7,183 nt of DNA. It comes from Burkholderiales bacterium (GTDB lineage Bacteria; Pseudomonadota; Gammaproteobacteria; Burkholderiales; JAEUOS01). The stretch is from NCBI GenBank assembly GCA_947456845.1, contig CANGUJ010000200.1:1-7183 (forward strand). The letters run 5' to 3'. The notes beneath the pieces are model-generated. The model was not told the DNA's origin and ran no database searches. It worked only from the letters and a program-made list of their open reading frames with translations. Positions 5,835-7,183 of this stretch are shown here, one piece after another (position 1 is the stretch's first letter; every line of letters starts with the position of its first letter). A program made the translations under genes and the position numbers.

Positions 5835-7183
5835 ATGCTGCGCAAATTCATCTCGAAAGTCTTCGGCCGGCGCAAGACAGAGGCCTCCATGACCCGGGCG
5901 GACGCCAACCCCGCCAAGACGCCGGCCAAAACCCGCAAACGCACGCCGGTCATCCTCAAGCGCGAGGAACACGGCATCCGCCGCGAACAGCTCTCGCGCG
6001 GCGCCATCGGCACCTGCGAAGGCCTGCAAAAAGCCGGCTACCAAGCCTACGTGGTCGGCGGCGCGGTGCGCGACCTGCTGCACGGCATTGCGCCCAAGGA
6101 TTTCGATGTCGCCACCGACGCCACCCCCGAGCAGGTGCACGCGGCCTTCCGCCGCTCGCGCATGATCGGCCGGCGCTTTCGCATCGTGCACGTGATGTTC
6201 GGTTCAGAGCAGGTCGAGGTCTCGACTTTCCGCACGGCCGACCTGTCGGACGCCGAGACCGACGAGCACGGGCGGGTGCTGCGCGACAACACCTTCGGCA
6301 GCATGGCCGACGATGCCACGCGACGCGATTTCACGGTGAACGCCATGTACTACGACCCGGTCGCAGAGACGGTGATCGACTATCACGGCGGCATCAAGGA
6401 CCTGCGCGCCAGGACGCTGCGCATGATCGGCGACCCCGAAGCGCGTTACCGCGAGGATCCGGTACGCATGCTGCGGGTGACGCGCTTCGCCGCCAAGCTG
6501 GGTTTTTCCATCGACCCCAAGACGCGCGCGCCGATCAAGGCCATGGCCGACCTGCTCTCGAACGTGCCATCCTCGCGCCTGTTCGACGAGATGATGAAGC
6601 TGCTGCTGTCCGGTCAAGCGGTAGCCTGCATCAGGCAACTGCGCGACGAACACCTGCACCATGGCCTGCTGCCGCTGCTCGACGTGATTCTCGAGCAGCC
6701 GATGGGCGAGAGGTTCGTCATGCTCGCCCTGGCCCGCACCGACGAGCGCATCGGGCAGGGCCGGGGCGTCTCGCCCGGCTTCCTTTTCGCCGCCCTCCTG
6801 TGGCACGAAACGCTCTCGCGCTGGAATGCGCTCAAGGCCGCCGGGGAACACGCCATGCCGGCGCTTTACCAAGCGATGAACGAGGCCATCGACACCCAGC
6901 GCGACAAGCTGGCGATCCAGAACCGCATCTCCGGCGACATGCGCGAGATCTGGGCCCTGCAGCCGCGCTTCGACCGCGTGCTTGACGGGCGTGGCGGTCG
7001 CACCGCGATCAAGCTGCTGGAGCATCCGCGTTTTCGCGCCGCGTACGACTTCATGCTGCTGCGCGCCGAATCCGGCGAGATCGATTCGGCGATCGCCAGG
7101 TGGTGGACCGACTTCAGCGAAGCCGATCCCGAAACGCGCAATGAGATGGCCAACGCCAAACCCGCCGCGGGGGTGCGCGCTGC
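5835..7183 (+). CDS. pcnB: Poly(A) polymerase I, C-terminus cut by window edge
   Basis: The frame from 5835 is open for 449 codons to the right edge without a stop. The enzyme adds poly(A) tails to RNA 3' ends, promoting decay, and in E. coli affects plasmid copy number through decay of antisense RNA. Class II nucleotidyltransferase motifs are clear: YVVGGAVRDLL (72-82, GG at 75-76), PKDFDVATDATPEQV (87-101, catalytic Asp89 and Asp91), EVSTFR (128-133), the RRDFTVNAMYY block (163-173) and YREDPVRMLRVTRFAAKLG (205-223). The later KLLEHPRFRAAYDFMLLRAE (393-412) and RWWTDF (422-427) match the C-terminal part of bacterial PcnB rather than of CCA-adding enzymes. E. coli PcnB is about 455-465 aa, so only a short, probably basic tail is missing. 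ATG 5835 is chosen since MLRKFISKVFGRRK resembles the E. coli N-terminus; ATG 5889 has a better ribosome site (AGAGG, 5-nt spacer) and would shorten the protein by 18 residues. Confidence 0.94.
   Translation, partial: MLRKFISKVFGRRKTEASMTRADANPAKTPAKTRKRTPVILKREEHGIRREQLSRGAIGTCEGLQKAGYQAYVVGGAVRDLLHGIAPKDFDVATDATPEQVHAAFRRSRMIGRRFRIVHVMFGSEQVEVSTFRTADLSDAETDEHGRVLRDNTFGSMADDATRRDFTVNAMYYDPVAETVIDYHGGIKDLRARTLRMIGDPEARYREDPVRMLRVTRFAAKLGFSIDPKTRAPIKAMADLLSNVPSSRLFDEMMKLLLSGQAVACIRQLRDEHLHHGLLPLLDVILEQPMGERFVMLALARTDERIGQGRGVSPGFLFAALLWHETLSRWNALKAAGEHAMPALYQAMNEAIDTQRDKLAIQNRISGDMREIWALQPRFDRVLDGRGGRTAIKLLEHPRFRAAYDFMLLRAESGEIDSAIARWWTDFSEADPETRNEMANAKPAAGVRA

Noticed and set aside
4992..6191. 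399-codon minus-strand open frame across hda, HAD phosphatase and pcnB
   Set aside because: It crosses three well-supported plus-strand genes and their junctions; composition is typical of an antisense shadow.
6204..7025. 273-codon minus-strand open frame opposite pcnB
   Set aside because: The plus strand shows continuous PcnB motifs through the same interval.
1..7183. Mobile element, CRISPR array, toxin-antitoxin or defence system
   Set aside because: No transposase, integrase, regular spaced repeats, tRNA-like attachment site or foreign base composition was seen; every gene is a recognisable chromosomal type.

Overview
The window is a stretch of GC-rich bacterial chromosome from housekeeping territory. 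Gene content, codon use and the run purM / AI-2E-type transporter / hda / HAD hydrolase / pcnB point to a betaproteobacterium. The order resembles what I recall from Rhodocyclales and relatives; that taxonomic call is inference from recall and was not searched. I see no insertion sequence, CRISPR array, tRNA, rRNA, phage gene or other sign of an accessory island.

Layout from left to right. Positions 1-206 (minus) hold the start of a secreted Do/HtrA-type serine protease, cut by the window edge after its signal peptide and linker. A 212-bp divergent spacer follows, with short repeats. Positions 419-2215 (plus) encode a 598-aa membrane histidine kinase with about seven N-terminal membrane helices, a PAS-like region, a HisKA domain and an ATPase domain; no response regulator is present. 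It converges, with a 12-bp gap, on purM (2228-3262, minus) for purine synthesis. A 183-bp divergent spacer holds two identical TAGAATCCG motifs facing each other, likely -10 elements of overlapping promoters. Then comes a plus-strand cluster: a PerM/AI-2E-type permease (3446-4510), hda (4507-5139) and a HAD-IB phosphatase (5136-5804), joined by ATGA stop/start overlaps, followed after 30 bp by pcnB (5835 to the right edge, incomplete).

How the genes fit together: the kinase and protease share a divergent control region and could both concern the cell envelope. Hda is the DnaA-inactivating AAA+ regulator that works with the DNA-polymerase sliding clamp. PcnB is poly(A) polymerase, acting in RNA decay. 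The permease and phosphatase have no precise assigned substrate. The cluster is probably one transcription unit of unrelated housekeeping roles, perhaps with an extra promoter before pcnB.

I found no clearly undescribed system. The best leads are a Hda protein that seems to lack about 25 residues between Walker A and Walker B, the face-to-face promoter motifs between purM and the permease, a perfect 12-bp GC hairpin inside the protease gene, and the TTG start of the kinase overlapping the stop codon of a tiny leader ORF.
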